Below the pieces are notes generated by a model, which did not search any database, was not told the origin of the DNA, and was given only the letters and a program-made list of their open reading frames with translations. A stretch of DNA of 50,125 bases from JAHLMP01 sp964608845 (GTDB lineage Archaea > Aenigmatarchaeota > Aenigmatarchaeia > GW2011-AR5 > JAHLMP01), in contig CAZSPP010000030.1 of the NCBI GenBank assembly GCA_964608845.1, positions 1 to 50,125 of the forward strand. Reading direction: 5' to 3'. The position numbers were made by a program, and so were the translations under genes. Positions 1 through 8,054 of the stretch are shown here, in pieces. Each line of letters starts with the position of its first letter. Position 1 is the stretch's first letter.

Positions 1-67
1 AAAGATATAAATAACTAAAAGGCCTTCCTGGCCCTTCTTTTCTACAACACCATCTCCATCTCGGCAT
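1..67 (-). CDS. Divergent gene, 5' end only (possible DUF134-like regulator)
   Basis: Reading the minus strand from the ATG at 67 gives 22 open codons to the window edge, beginning MPRWRWCCRKEGPGRPF. DUF134-family proteins, small helix-turn-helix proteins often encoded next to NifX-like genes, commonly begin MPRP...RR, so this could be such a regulator. That assignment rests on a short N-terminus and on context only. The gene diverges from the metal operon at 154 and shares the control region with its palindromic operator, as expected of an autoregulated regulator. There is no clear ribosome site upstream, so it may be leaderless, or the frame may be fortuitous. Confidence 0.35.
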   Translation of the reverse strand, partial: MPRWRWCCRKEGPGRPFSYLYL

Positions 68-89
68 AATTTTTATTGAAATAGAAAGC

Positions 90-149
90 TTTAAATATTT
101 GCATATGCACATAATATTATGTGCTTTTGCACAAAATATTATGAGGTGA
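90..149 (+). promoter_or_regulatory. Promoter and palindromic operator of the metal/NifX operon
   Basis: A TATA-like TTTAAATAT lies at 90-98. Just downstream is a perfect 18-bp palindrome at 107-124 (GCACATAATATTATGTGC), overlapping a perfect 10-bp palindrome at 100-109 (TGCATATGCA). The half TGCACATAATATTATG (106-121) recurs with one mismatch at 128-143, exactly 22 bp further, or about two helical turns. The boxes cover the expected transcription start (about 25 bp past the TATA), so a bound protein should repress. A ribosome site GAGGTGA (143-149) sits just before the ATG at 154. A metal-responsive repressor is inferred from the genes controlled. Confidence 0.75.
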
Positions 150-153
150 AAAA

Positions 154-534
154 ATGTTTTGGGGAAGAGGGTTTAGATGGATGTATTATGCAACAGGAAT
201 ACCTGAATGGATGAGGGTTGGATTTTGGCCAGCTTTTGGTAGGAGGAATCCGTATCCATTCTGCAGATGGTTTCCTTGGATGCCTAGAGGCTGGTGGAGT
301 GGTATGTATGGACCAGTAGAATGGACATCACAAAAACTATCTTCACAAACTGCAACATCTTCAGCAAAGCAAATACCTGTAGCACCAATACAATTTCAAC
401 CACAAATGGCAAAAGAGGAAGAAATTCATTACTTAGAGCAAGAACTAAAAGCTTTAGAAGAAGAGAAAATGGCACTGGAACAAGATCTTGAGTCAATTAG
501 GAAAAGGATTAATGAGTTGAAATCCCAAGAATAA
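154..534 (+). CDS. DUF5320-like protein with aromatic-rich head and coiled-coil tail
   Basis: This 126-residue protein starts at an ATG with a strong GAGGTGA site. Residues 1-60 are rich in Trp, Tyr, Phe, Gly, Pro and Arg; residues 60-85 are a Ser/Thr/Gln linker; residues 87-125 form an acidic/basic heptad region (LEQELKALEEEKMALEQDLE and on) that should be a coiled coil. This layout matches DUF5320-type proteins, which are typically encoded beside NifX/NafY-like proteins and have no established function. It is the first gene of the operon and lies 14 bp before the NifX-like gene. A scaffold or oligomerisation role is inference. Confidence 0.7.
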   Translation: MFWGRGFRWMYYATGIPEWMRVGFWPAFGRRNPYPFCRWFPWMPRGWWSGMYGPVEWTSQKLSSQTATSSAKQIPVAPIQFQPQMAKEEEIHYLEQELKALEEEKMALEQDLESIRKRINELKSQE

Positions 535-548
535 ATTGAGGTGATTGA

Positions 549-977
549 ATGAAAATAGCTGTATCTACTGTTGGAAATAATTTAGATTCTATAATAGACC
601 CAAGATTTGGTAGGTGCGCTTACTTTGTGATAGTAGAAGTAGAAAAAAATGAAATTAAGAAATTCGAAGCGATACAAAATCCTGCTGCAACTTCAATTGG
701 TGGTGCTGGAATTCAGGCAGCGCAATTAATCGCAAATAAAGGGGTTGAAGTATTAATCACTGGTAATATAGGGCCGAATGCATTTAGCATTCTTTCTGGG
801 ACAGGCATAAAAATTGTAACTGGTGTTGGCGGAGTTTCGGTAAGGGAAGCTATCGAAAGATATTTAAAAGGTGAATTAAAAGAAACAAAAGCATCTAGTA
901 TACAAGGTTTTGGACCTGGGAGAGGAATGGGTCCTGGTATGGGAAGAGGCATCGGAAGAGGTAGAAGATTTTTATAA
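549..977 (+). CDS. NifX/NafY-like dinitrogenase iron-molybdenum cofactor family protein
   Basis: The 142-residue protein has the single-domain NifX-like fold (PF02579): MKIAVST at the N-terminus, the DPRFGRC motif near residue 22, the central VEVLITGNIGPNAF motif and a C-terminal helix with AIERYLKGEL. The family binds iron-sulfur or metal-sulfur clusters in nitrogenase systems, but most archaeal members occur without nitrogenase and have unknown roles. The last 25 residues are a Gly/Arg/Met tail (PGRGMGPGMGRGIGRGR). No nif structural genes occur in the window, so a general metal-cluster carrier role is more likely. GAGGTGA at 538-544 supports the start. Confidence 0.85.
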   Translation: MKIAVSTVGNNLDSIIDPRFGRCAYFVIVEVEKNEIKKFEAIQNPAATSIGGAGIQAAQLIANKGVEVLITGNIGPNAFSILSGTGIKIVTGVGGVSVREAIERYLKGELKETKASSIQGFGPGRGMGPGMGRGIGRGRRFL

Positions 978-1022
978 ATAGAAATTATGAAGTAAGAGAA
1001 GAATAGAATTATTCAGAATTGA

Positions 1023-2378
1023 ATGAATGAGATTATGGGTTCAGAAGAAAAAATAAGTAAATTGAAAAAAGCCGAAAGAACAGCAGGAATCGCTACCATA
1101 ACTCTTCTTTTATTAGCTTTAGTTGAAGCTATAGTCGGATTTTTATCAGGAGCCATAATTTTGGTGGTTGATGCTTTTCATAATGCTACCGATTCACTAA
1201 CAAATTTTGCTTCTTGGTTTGGCTTAAAAATTTCACAAAAAAGACCTACAGAAAAATTTCCTTATGGGTATTACAAAGCAGAAAGTCTAGCCACTCTATT
1301 TGTTTCAGGATTTATATTGTATGCAGCTTTTGAACTATTGTTGGAAGGATATTCAAAAATTTTTATGTTGTCCGAAATAAACATGCCCTTTCAAGCAATG
1401 TGTATGGCCTTGATTTCGTTAATAGTTTCGTACCTTATGGCAAATTACATGAAAAAAGTGGGGAAAGAGATAAATTCTCAATTGCTGATAGCAAATTCCC
1501 AAGAAAGAGCAATACATGTATTTTCATCAATCATCATTTTTATAGCAATATTGTCAACGTTTTATAGAATTCCATATGTAGAAGGTATAATCACTATGAT
1601 ATTTTCTCTTTTAATTTTTAAGGCTGGAATTTTGATCGTGAAAGATTCGATTTTTGCTTTGATGGATGTTAGTCCTAGTAAAGATATAGAAAATAAAGTT
1701 AAAAAAATAATTAGTTCCATTGCTGGAGTAGAAGATTTTAAAAATTTAAGGTTGAGAAAGTCTGGTCCTTTTATTTTTGGTGAAGTTACTGTAAAGATAA
1801 GAAAACATGTTAATGTTAAAAGAGCTCATGAGATAGCTGATAGTATAGAAAATAAAATTAAGAAAGAAGTAGGAGAAATAGACTCTTTTACAATTCATGT
1901 AGAACCTTACGAGAGTGAAGAACTGAAACTGGCTATACCTACTGGAATAAATAAAGGGCTGAATTCAGAAGTTAGTGAACATTTTGGAAGAGCCAATTAT
2001 TTCATTTTCGTAACTGTAAATAAGAAGGAGGAAAAGATTGAATCATTCTACATAAAAAATAATCCTTACAAGGAAAAATCAGCCAAAGCAGGTTATTTTG
2101 CTGCCAACTTTGTAATTAAAGAAAAGATTGATATTTTGATTACAAAAGAAATAGGCGGAATTTCTTTCCATACTTTAAGAGATAATTTGATTGATGTTTA
2201 CAAGGTTAAAGGAAAAAATGTTAAAGATGTTGTTAACAATTTTATAAAAGATAAGTTAGAGCTTTTAACTGAACCTACTAAGAAAGAACCATATATTGAA
2301 GTTCAAAATGAATATAAGTCAGAATATGAAGCTCCTTATATAGTAAGGAAAAGATATCCTTGGTGGTTAAGGTGGTAA
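1023..2378 (+). CDS. Cation diffusion facilitator fused to a C-terminal NifX-like domain
   Basis: Residues 15-220 form the six-helix CDF domain, with the metal-site motif HxxxD in helix 2 (H53, D57). The equivalent helix-5 site reads HVFSS (H165), with Ser where Asp is usual. Residues 220-300 match the CDF cytoplasmic domain. Residues about 300-425 are a NifX-like domain (LKLAIPTGI, SEHFGRANYF, IDILITKEIGG), and the tail is KRYPWWLRW. A CDF exports divalent metal (Fe, Mn, Zn or Co) using the ion gradient. The fused domain suggests coupling of metal efflux to cluster status, which is inference. The protein should sit in the cytoplasmic membrane with both added domains inside. Confidence 0.85.
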   Translation: MNEIMGSEEKISKLKKAERTAGIATITLLLLALVEAIVGFLSGAIILVVDAFHNATDSLTNFASWFGLKISQKRPTEKFPYGYYKAESLATLFVSGFILYAAFELLLEGYSKIFMLSEINMPFQAMCMALISLIVSYLMANYMKKVGKEINSQLLIANSQERAIHVFSSIIIFIAILSTFYRIPYVEGIITMIFSLLIFKAGILIVKDSIFALMDVSPSKDIENKVKKIISSIAGVEDFKNLRLRKSGPFIFGEVTVKIRKHVNVKRAHEIADSIENKIKKEVGEIDSFTIHVEPYESEELKLAIPTGINKGLNSEVSEHFGRANYFIFVTVNKKEEKIESFYIKNNPYKEKSAKAGYFAANFVIKEKIDILITKEIGGISFHTLRDNLIDVYKVKGKNVKDVVNNFIKDKLELLTEPTKKEPYIEVQNEYKSEYEAPYIVRKRYPWWLRW

Positions 2379-2691
2379 AAGTAGCTATAGCTTGTGATAA
2401 AGGAAATGTTTCAGAATACTTTGGATTTTGTGAAGAATTTGCTATCTATGAAATTGAAGAAAATAGGATAAAAAATAGAGAAGTTTTAAAAAATCCATGC
2501 CATATTCCAGGGTTTCTTCCGAAATTTCTTAAAGAAAAAAATTTAGATGTAATAATATAGAGGAATTGGACCAAAAGCATTATAATTGTTTAACTCACTT
2601 GAAATTAAGGTAATAACAAATGTTAACGGAAATGAAAAGGATGTTATTAAAATATATAGAAGGTAAACTTGAAAAGAAAGTTGAAATATAA
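2360..2691 (+). pseudogene. Decayed NifX-like gene
   Basis: The first part reads as an intact NifX-like N-terminus (VKVAIACDKGNVSEYFGF ... KNLDVII), starting at TTG 2360 or GTG 2372 and stopping at TAG 2558-2560. The rest of the family continues in other frames: GIGPKA from 2562, an in-frame TAA at 2583-2585, LFNSLEIKVITNVNGNEKDV, another shift near 2651-2660, then YIEGKLEKKVEI to TAA at 2689-2691. At least three independent lesions are needed to rebuild the domain, so this is a pseudogene rather than recoding. A residual 66-residue half-domain could still be made. It overlaps the CDF gene end and may be a third NifX copy lost after duplication. Confidence 0.8.
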
Positions 2692-2696
2692 AAATA

Positions 2697-3404
2697 ATGA
2701 AAAGTGATTATATGAAAAAAGACTTTGTTTTAGAAGTAAAAAACTTAAATGTTAAGTTAGAAGGTGAAACAATACTAGAGAATCTAAATTTTAAAGTAAA
2801 AGAAGGTGAAGTATTAACAATTTTAGGCCCAAATGGTGCTGGCAAAACTGTGCTGCTTAAAACTTTATTAGGTCTAATACCATATGAAGGAAAAATAAAA
2901 TGGAAAGAAAATGTTAAAATAGGTTATGTTCCACAAAGATTGCCTTTCATAAAAGATATTCCTCTAAATGTTAAAGAATTCTTCAAACTAAAAGAAGTTT
3001 CTGAAGAAAAAATTAAAAATGTTTTACTTTCAGTTGGAATAAAAGATTTAAAAATATTGAAGAAAAGGATTGGAGATCTTTCATCAGGACAATTCCAAAG
3101 AATACTAATAGCATTTGCTTTGGTTGATGAGCCCAATGTTTTGCTTTTTGACGAACCTACTGCTGGAATTGATATTGGAGCTGAAGAAACTATCTATACA
3201 TTTTTAGAAAAATTGAAAAAAGAGAAGAATTTAACTATTTTATTGGTTACACATGACTTAAGCATAGTCTATAAATTCGCTTCAAATTGTCTTTGTTTAA
3301 ATAAAAGAATTCTTTGCTTTGGAAAACCTAAGGAAATAACACCTCAAACGCTTATAAAACTTTATGGAGGAAAGATAAAAATTTATAGACATGGGCATGA
3401 TTGA
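2697..3404 (+). CDS. ABC transporter ATPase, metal (ZnuC/MntB-like) type
   Basis: The 235-residue protein contains Walker A GPNGAGKT, a Q-loop within GYVPQRLPF, signature LSSGQFQR, Walker B VLLFDEPTAG and the switch histidine in VTHDLS. The length and its pairing with an ABC-3 permease place it in the zinc/manganese/iron importer group (ZnuC, MntB, TroB). It drives uptake by hydrolysing ATP at the inner face of the membrane. It overlaps the permease gene by 14 bp, so the two are translationally coupled. Metal specificity cannot be read from the ATPase. Confidence 0.88.
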   Translation: MKSDYMKKDFVLEVKNLNVKLEGETILENLNFKVKEGEVLTILGPNGAGKTVLLKTLLGLIPYEGKIKWKENVKIGYVPQRLPFIKDIPLNVKEFFKLKEVSEEKIKNVLLSVGIKDLKILKKRIGDLSSGQFQRILIAFALVDEPNVLLFDEPTAGIDIGAEETIYTFLEKLKKEKNLTILLVTHDLSIVYKFASNCLCLNKRILCFGKPKEITPQTLIKLYGGKIKIYRHGHD

Positions 3405-4164
3405 AATGATAAATGTTTTTAGTTTAATCACTGGAATTTTGATAAGTAGTATAGCGGCATATTTAGGAACTTTAATGTTAAGCAGAAGGATGTCATTAGT
3501 AGCTGGCCCATTAGGTCATTTAACTTTGCCTGGAATAGCTTTAGCATTAATTTATGGTTTTGATATAAGCTTAGGTGCATTTCCTTTTGTTGTTTTAGGG
3601 ATAATTATAATTTGGTTATTTGAAATGAAAACAAAATTGCCAATGGAAGCTTTAACCGCAGTTGTTTTTGCTTCTGGTGTAGCAATAGCATTTCTATTTC
3701 TTCCAATTGAACAAGCAGAAGAAGCATTGGTTGGAGATATTTCTAGAGTTGGTTTTGAAGATATGGTAGTTACTCTATTTTTTTCGATTTTAATTTTTGC
3801 AGTGTTAAGAAAGTCTTACTCAAAAATTGTTCTAATAAATATTTCTGAAGATTTGGCAAAAGTTCAAGGAATAGATGTCAAGAAATATAATTTTATTTAT
3901 CTTAGTTTAATTGCTATTATTGTTGCTTTAGGTGTAAAATTAGTTGGAGGTTTATTAACTGCTGCAATAGTTGCTATTCCTGCTGCTGCTTCTAGAAATA
4001 TAAGTAAAAATCTTTTTGAATATTCTTTGTTTGCAATTCTTTTTGGAGCTTTAAGTTGCGTTTTAGGAATTTTTGCTTCTCAGCTATCTAACATTCCAGC
4101 AGGAGTTTTAATCATTTTAGTAAATGCTGCGATTTTCTCAATTTCTTCATTTTTTAAAAGATGA
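3391..4164 (+). CDS. ABC-3 family metal permease (ZnuB/TroC-like)
   Basis: The 257-residue protein has about eight hydrophobic segments and ABC-3 family features, such as GPLGHLTLPGIALALIYG near residue 40 and LVGGLLTAAIVAIPAAASR near residue 190. It should form the membrane pore of a Zn, Mn or Fe importer together with the ATPase just upstream. No periplasmic-type metal-binding lipoprotein (ZnuA/TroA) is encoded in the operon. The binding protein is either elsewhere or not used. The gene end overlaps the next ATG by 4 bp (4161-4164). Confidence 0.85.
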   Translation: MGMIEMINVFSLITGILISSIAAYLGTLMLSRRMSLVAGPLGHLTLPGIALALIYGFDISLGAFPFVVLGIIIIWLFEMKTKLPMEALTAVVFASGVAIAFLFLPIEQAEEALVGDISRVGFEDMVVTLFFSILIFAVLRKSYSKIVLINISEDLAKVQGIDVKKYNFIYLSLIAIIVALGVKLVGGLLTAAIVAIPAAASRNISKNLFEYSLFAILFGALSCVLGIFASQLSNIPAGVLIILVNAAIFSISSFFKR

Positions 4165-4991
4165 AAATGAAAATAATAGCATCGACAGGAGTTAAAGGTG
4201 GTGTTGGAAAATCTACTTTTGCAATTCTTTTTGCTTTCAAAATGCTTGAGAAAAATAAAAAAATTGTTTTATGTGATTGTGATGTTGAATGTCCTAATGA
4301 TTACTTGATCTTAAAACAGAAATTAAAAAATCCTAAGCCAATATACCAAGAATTTCCTGTACTTAACGAAAAGAAATGCAAAAAATGTGGTTTGTGCTCT
4401 AAGGTTTGTAGTGAGCATGCAATTTTTTGGATTAAAAACAATTATCCAAAATTTATTCTTGATTTGTGCACTAGTTGTGGAGCATGTTGGATTTCTTGCC
4501 CAAATAATGCAATCGAAAAGAAAAAAGAAATCGCTGGAGAATTTTTCATCAATAAAATTAAAAACAATTTTTGGCTTATTACTGGAAGAAGCAAAGCTGG
4601 AATATCTGAAACAGGACCAATAGTAAGAGAAGTAAAAGAGAAAACAATAAAATTTGCAAAAAAGATTAATGCAGATTATCTAATAATAGATACTTCTGCT
4701 GGAGCTCATTGTAATGTAATTCAGGCTTTGTTAAATTGTAATAAGGTTTATGCTGTTACTGAGCCAACGCCTCTAGGAGCTTATGATCTCAGTGTAATTC
4801 TTGAATTAACAAAAAAATTGAATCTTTTTACAGAAGTTGTTTTAAACAAAGCAAATATTGGAAATAAAAAAGAAATAGAAAAGATTGTAAGAAAATTCAA
4901 TAAAAAAATTTCAATAGAAATTCCTTATTCAGAAGATTTGATAAAAGCTTATTGTAATCATCAATTAGAAAAAATGGTGAATTTGATATGA
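4161..4991 (+). CDS. MinD-family ATPase with inserted two-cluster ferredoxin domain (first copy)
   Basis: The 276-residue protein has the deviant Walker A VKGGVGKST at residues 11-19 and a ferredoxin insert with two CxxCxxCxxxC motifs starting at C73 and C103, each able to carry a [4Fe-4S] cluster. It belongs to the Mrp/MinD-like group of COG1149, usually encoded as a tandem pair with NifX-like proteins. Relatives in the Mrp/Nbp35 branch carry or deliver Fe-S clusters, so a role in cluster transfer or metal-cofactor insertion is reasonable but not proven. Translation is coupled to both neighbours by ATGA overlaps. Confidence 0.88.
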   Translation: MKMKIIASTGVKGGVGKSTFAILFAFKMLEKNKKIVLCDCDVECPNDYLILKQKLKNPKPIYQEFPVLNEKKCKKCGLCSKVCSEHAIFWIKNNYPKFILDLCTSCGACWISCPNNAIEKKKEIAGEFFINKIKNNFWLITGRSKAGISETGPIVREVKEKTIKFAKKINADYLIIDTSAGAHCNVIQALLNCNKVYAVTEPTPLGAYDLSVILELTKKLNLFTEVVLNKANIGNKKEIEKIVRKFNKKISIEIPYSEDLIKAYCNHQLEKMVNLI

Positions 4992-5848
4992 AGATAGTAA
5001 TAGCTTCTGGAAAAGGCGGAGTAGGAAAAAGCATGCTTGCATCTAATATTATACTACTATTTTCAAAGGAAAGAAAAGTTGCTGCTTGCGATTGTGATGT
5101 AGATGCTCCGAATTTGGGCCTTTGGTTAGGAATAACTGAATATAATTTTATTGAAAAAATCTCAACCTCTAAAAAGGCTTTCATTGATAAGAAAAAATGT
5201 ATTCGATGTGGAAAATGTGAAAAAGTATGCAATTTCAAAGCTATAGAAAAAAAGAACAATTTTTTTGAAGTTAATCCTTTTTTATGTGAAGGTTGTGGTG
5301 CTTGCAAATTAGTTTGTTTAGCAAATGCGATTAAAATTAAAAATGTAAAAAACGGTGAAATAAGAGTTAATAATACAAAATACGATTTTCCAGTAATATC
5401 TGGGAAACTTTATCCAGGCGAAACTGGCTCTGGAAAAATAGTAGAAGAGCTAAAAAGAAGGGTTGAAAAATTTAATTATGAAATAGCAATTTTTGATGCT
5501 CCTGCTGGAATTGGTTGCCCTGTTATAGCTTCTGTAAGAGGAAGTGATTTTGCTATTTTAATAACAGAGCCAACACATTCTGGACTTTCTGATTTAAAAA
5601 GGATTTTAGATATTGTAAATTTTTTTAAAATTCCTTATGGAATTGTTATTAACAAATGGGATATAAATTCAAAGCTTTCGAGAAAAATTGAAAAATCCTA
5701 TAAGAAAAAAATCTTGGGAAAGATTTCATATGATAAAAAGGTTATAGATTGCATTGTGAATTTAAAACCGGTTATAATATCTGATTCCAAAGTTGTAAAA
5801 GAAATAAACAAGATATTCGATAATTTAAATAAAATTTTAAAAATGTAA
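4988..5848 (+). CDS. MinD-family ATPase with inserted two-cluster ferredoxin domain (second copy)
   Basis: This 286-residue paralogue follows the first copy with an ATGA overlap. It has SGKGGVGKS at residues 7-15 and two ferredoxin motifs (CIRCGKCEKVC and CEGCGACKLVC). The pair probably forms a heterodimer, since MinD-type ATPases dimerise around two nucleotides through the lysine of the deviant Walker A; this is inferred from family and gene order. It is the last gene of the operon; the convergent pyrophosphatase gene ends 28 bp downstream. Together with the NifX-like, CDF and ABC-3 genes it makes a self-contained metal-handling module. Confidence 0.88.
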   Translation: MKIVIASGKGGVGKSMLASNIILLFSKERKVAACDCDVDAPNLGLWLGITEYNFIEKISTSKKAFIDKKKCIRCGKCEKVCNFKAIEKKNNFFEVNPFLCEGCGACKLVCLANAIKIKNVKNGEIRVNNTKYDFPVISGKLYPGETGSGKIVEELKRRVEKFNYEIAIFDAPAGIGCPVIASVRGSDFAILITEPTHSGLSDLKRILDIVNFFKIPYGIVINKWDINSKLSRKIEKSYKKKILGKISYDKKVIDCIVNLKPVIISDSKVVKEINKIFDNLNKILKM

Positions 5849-5854
5849 GAAGTT

Positions 5855-5878
5855 AATTTTTGAAGTAATCCAAAAATT
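5855..5878. terminator. Possible bidirectional terminator hairpin
   Basis: AATTTTTG (5855-5862) and CAAAAATT (5871-5878) form a perfect 8-bp inverted repeat with an 8-nt loop. It lies between two convergent genes, so each strand presents a T-rich stretch after its stop codon. Archaeal termination mainly needs T-tracts, so the hairpin itself may be incidental. Confidence 0.4.
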
Positions 5879-7958
5879 ATATAAACAAAACGCATAAAAC
5901 TAATGTGGTTGTGCTTATTATTTTCATTAAAACATTTAATGAAGGACCAACAGTATCTTTAAATGGATCTCCTACAGTGTCTCCTACAACAGCTGCCGCA
6001 TGTGTTGGAGAACCCTTTTTTACAATTTCATTTCCATCCTTAAGATTTCCCGCTTCTATGTATTTTTTAGCATTGTCCCACGCTCCTCCTACATTATTCA
6101 TAAATGTTCCTAATAATGTTCCAATAATTGCTCCTGATATTAAAAAGCCTCCAACACTTTCTGCTGCATCAAATCCTAATAATTTAAATAAAATTCCTAT
6201 TGCTATTGGTGAAATAACAGCCAATAAAGATGGAGCAACCATTTCTTTTAATCCTGCTTTTGTTGTTATATCTACAACCTTTGCATAATCTGGTTTTGCC
6301 TTTCCTTCCATAATAAGAGGATTCTCTCTAAACTGCTTTCTCACCTCTTCTATTATTTTGCTTGCTGTTTTTCCTACAGCTCTAAAACCTAATGATGAAA
6401 ATAGAAATACTATCGAACCTGCGAACAAACAAGCAACAAAAATTTCTGGTTTTAAAATATTTACTCCATCAAAACTTCCTCTCAATTCAATTACTTTTGT
6501 TATATAAGATGAAAATAATATAAAAGCAGATAAAGCTGCTGAACCTATTGCATACCCTTTTGTTAATGCCTTTGTTGTATTTCCTACCGCATCCAAACCT
6601 TCTGTTCTTTTTCTTGCATCTTCTTCTCCACTCATTTCAATTATTCCATTAGCATTATCAGATATTGGACCAAAGGTATCCATTGCAAGGATATAAGCAC
6701 AAGTCATTAGCATGCCCATTGTGGCCATTGCTGTACCATATAAACCGTTTCCTTCCAAACTTCCTAACCAATATGAGATTAATAAAGCTGAGCTTATTGT
6801 TATTACAGTAGGAAATATACATTCAAATCCAACAGAAATTCCTGTAAGAATGTTTGTTGCTGCTCCTGTTTTGCTTGCTTCTGCTATACTTTTTACAGGC
6901 CTAAATCTTCCTTCTGTATAATATCTTGTAATATAAACAAATGCAATATTAGTAATAATTCCTACTAAACCAGCAAAGAAATAAATTAGACTATTTAGAA
7001 TATATGTTGAAAGAAGATAAAATCCTATTACGCTAAGTATTAAAGTAATTAAATATCCTCTGTTTAAAGATTTTATTGGATCTTCTGTTTCATTACCTCT
7101 TACACTAAGCACTCCAATCAATGAAGCTAACAAACCTACTGCCATAATAAGAAGTGAGAATATTATCCAAGATATATTTTGAGTTGTTGCATATATGATT
7201 GTACCTAAAACCATTGTTCCAATTATTCCTGCAGCAGTTGACTCAAATAGATCTGCACCTCTTCCAGCACAATCTCCAACATTATCACCAACCAAATCAG
7301 CAATTACAGCAGCATTTCTAGGATCATCCTCTGGAATTCCTTTCTCTACTTTTCCAACAAGATCTGCTCCCATATCTGCTGCTTTTGTATATATTCCTCC
7401 TCCTAATAAAGCAAATATTGCAACAAAGCTTGCACCAAAACTAAAACCTACAATCTCATAAGGTACAATTTTTGGATAGGAAAATCCATTATAAGCAATA
7501 AAAATTCCACTTATTCCTAAGATGCAAAGACTAACAATCAAAAATCCTGAAACAGCTCCTCCTCTTATTGCAACCTTTATTGCTTCGTTTAAGCTTCTTC
7601 TTGCTGCTGAAGCGCATCTCACATTAGATTTTACAGAAACATACATCCCTATAAATCCTGAAACAGAAGAGCAAAATGCTCCTAACAAAAATGATAAAGC
7701 TGTTTTTATTCCCAAATCAAGATTATTATACCCTGTTGCTATTCCTATTAGGATTGCTGTTATTAATGAAATAAAAGCAATTGTTTTATATTGCCTTTTT
7801 AGATAAGCCATTGCTGCTGTAAATATTGTATCCCCTATTTCCTTCATCTTTTCTGTTCCAGTATCTTTTCTTAAAACATCTTTTATTAATATCAAAGCAA
7901 AAACAAAGCCTATTATTCCTGACAACGGTGCAAGCAAAAATATATTTTGCTCAATCAT
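5877..7958 (-). CDS. hppA: Membrane ion-translocating pyrophosphatase, K+-independent type
   Basis: This 693-residue protein has about 16 hydrophobic segments and the family signatures, including DNVGDCAG from D225, plus GDTVGDPFKDTVGPSLN near the C-terminus. It hydrolyses pyrophosphate to pump H+ (or Na+) out of the cytoplasm, saving energy from biosynthesis. The diagnostic segment GNTTKALTKG carries Lys at residue 463 and Thr at 466. In this family Lys here marks K+-independent enzymes, mostly proton pumps, whereas K+-dependent ones have Ala. The start follows GGTGAAAAA. Next to a Kef-like antiporter and amino acid permease in the window, it suggests a PPi-supported ion gradient. Confidence 0.95.
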   Translation of the reverse strand: MIEQNIFLLAPLSGIIGFVFALILIKDVLRKDTGTEKMKEIGDTIFTAAMAYLKRQYKTIAFISLITAILIGIATGYNNLDLGIKTALSFLLGAFCSSVSGFIGMYVSVKSNVRCASAARRSLNEAIKVAIRGGAVSGFLIVSLCILGISGIFIAYNGFSYPKIVPYEIVGFSFGASFVAIFALLGGGIYTKAADMGADLVGKVEKGIPEDDPRNAAVIADLVGDNVGDCAGRGADLFESTAAGIIGTMVLGTIIYATTQNISWIIFSLLIMAVGLLASLIGVLSVRGNETEDPIKSLNRGYLITLILSVIGFYLLSTYILNSLIYFFAGLVGIITNIAFVYITRYYTEGRFRPVKSIAEASKTGAATNILTGISVGFECIFPTVITISSALLISYWLGSLEGNGLYGTAMATMGMLMTCAYILAMDTFGPISDNANGIIEMSGEEDARKRTEGLDAVGNTTKALTKGYAIGSAALSAFILFSSYITKVIELRGSFDGVNILKPEIFVACLFAGSIVFLFSSLGFRAVGKTASKIIEEVRKQFRENPLIMEGKAKPDYAKVVDITTKAGLKEMVAPSLLAVISPIAIGILFKLLGFDAAESVGGFLISGAIIGTLLGTFMNNVGGAWDNAKKYIEAGNLKDGNEIVKKGSPTHAAAVVGDTVGDPFKDTVGPSLNVLMKIISTTTLVLCVLFI

Positions 7959-8054
7959 TTTTTCACCTTATTAGTATAACTTTTAATTCTTAAGAGTAAT
8001 ATTTAAAAATTTTATTTGGAGAGATTGCTTTTAAAAATTTTTTATCATCAAGCT

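Noticed and set aside
549..977. Evidence of nitrogen fixation from the NifX-like gene
   Set aside because: NifX-like proteins are widespread without nitrogenase, and no nifH, D, K or B gene is present.
2558..2560. TAG in the NifX-like remnant as pyrrolysine or a suppressed stop
   Set aside because: Reading through TAG does not give family sequence; the domain resumes one frame over and meets more lesions.
5905..7806. Several long open frames on the plus strand within hppA
   Set aside because: They are antisense to a complete pyrophosphatase with all motifs, lack ribosome sites and match no family.
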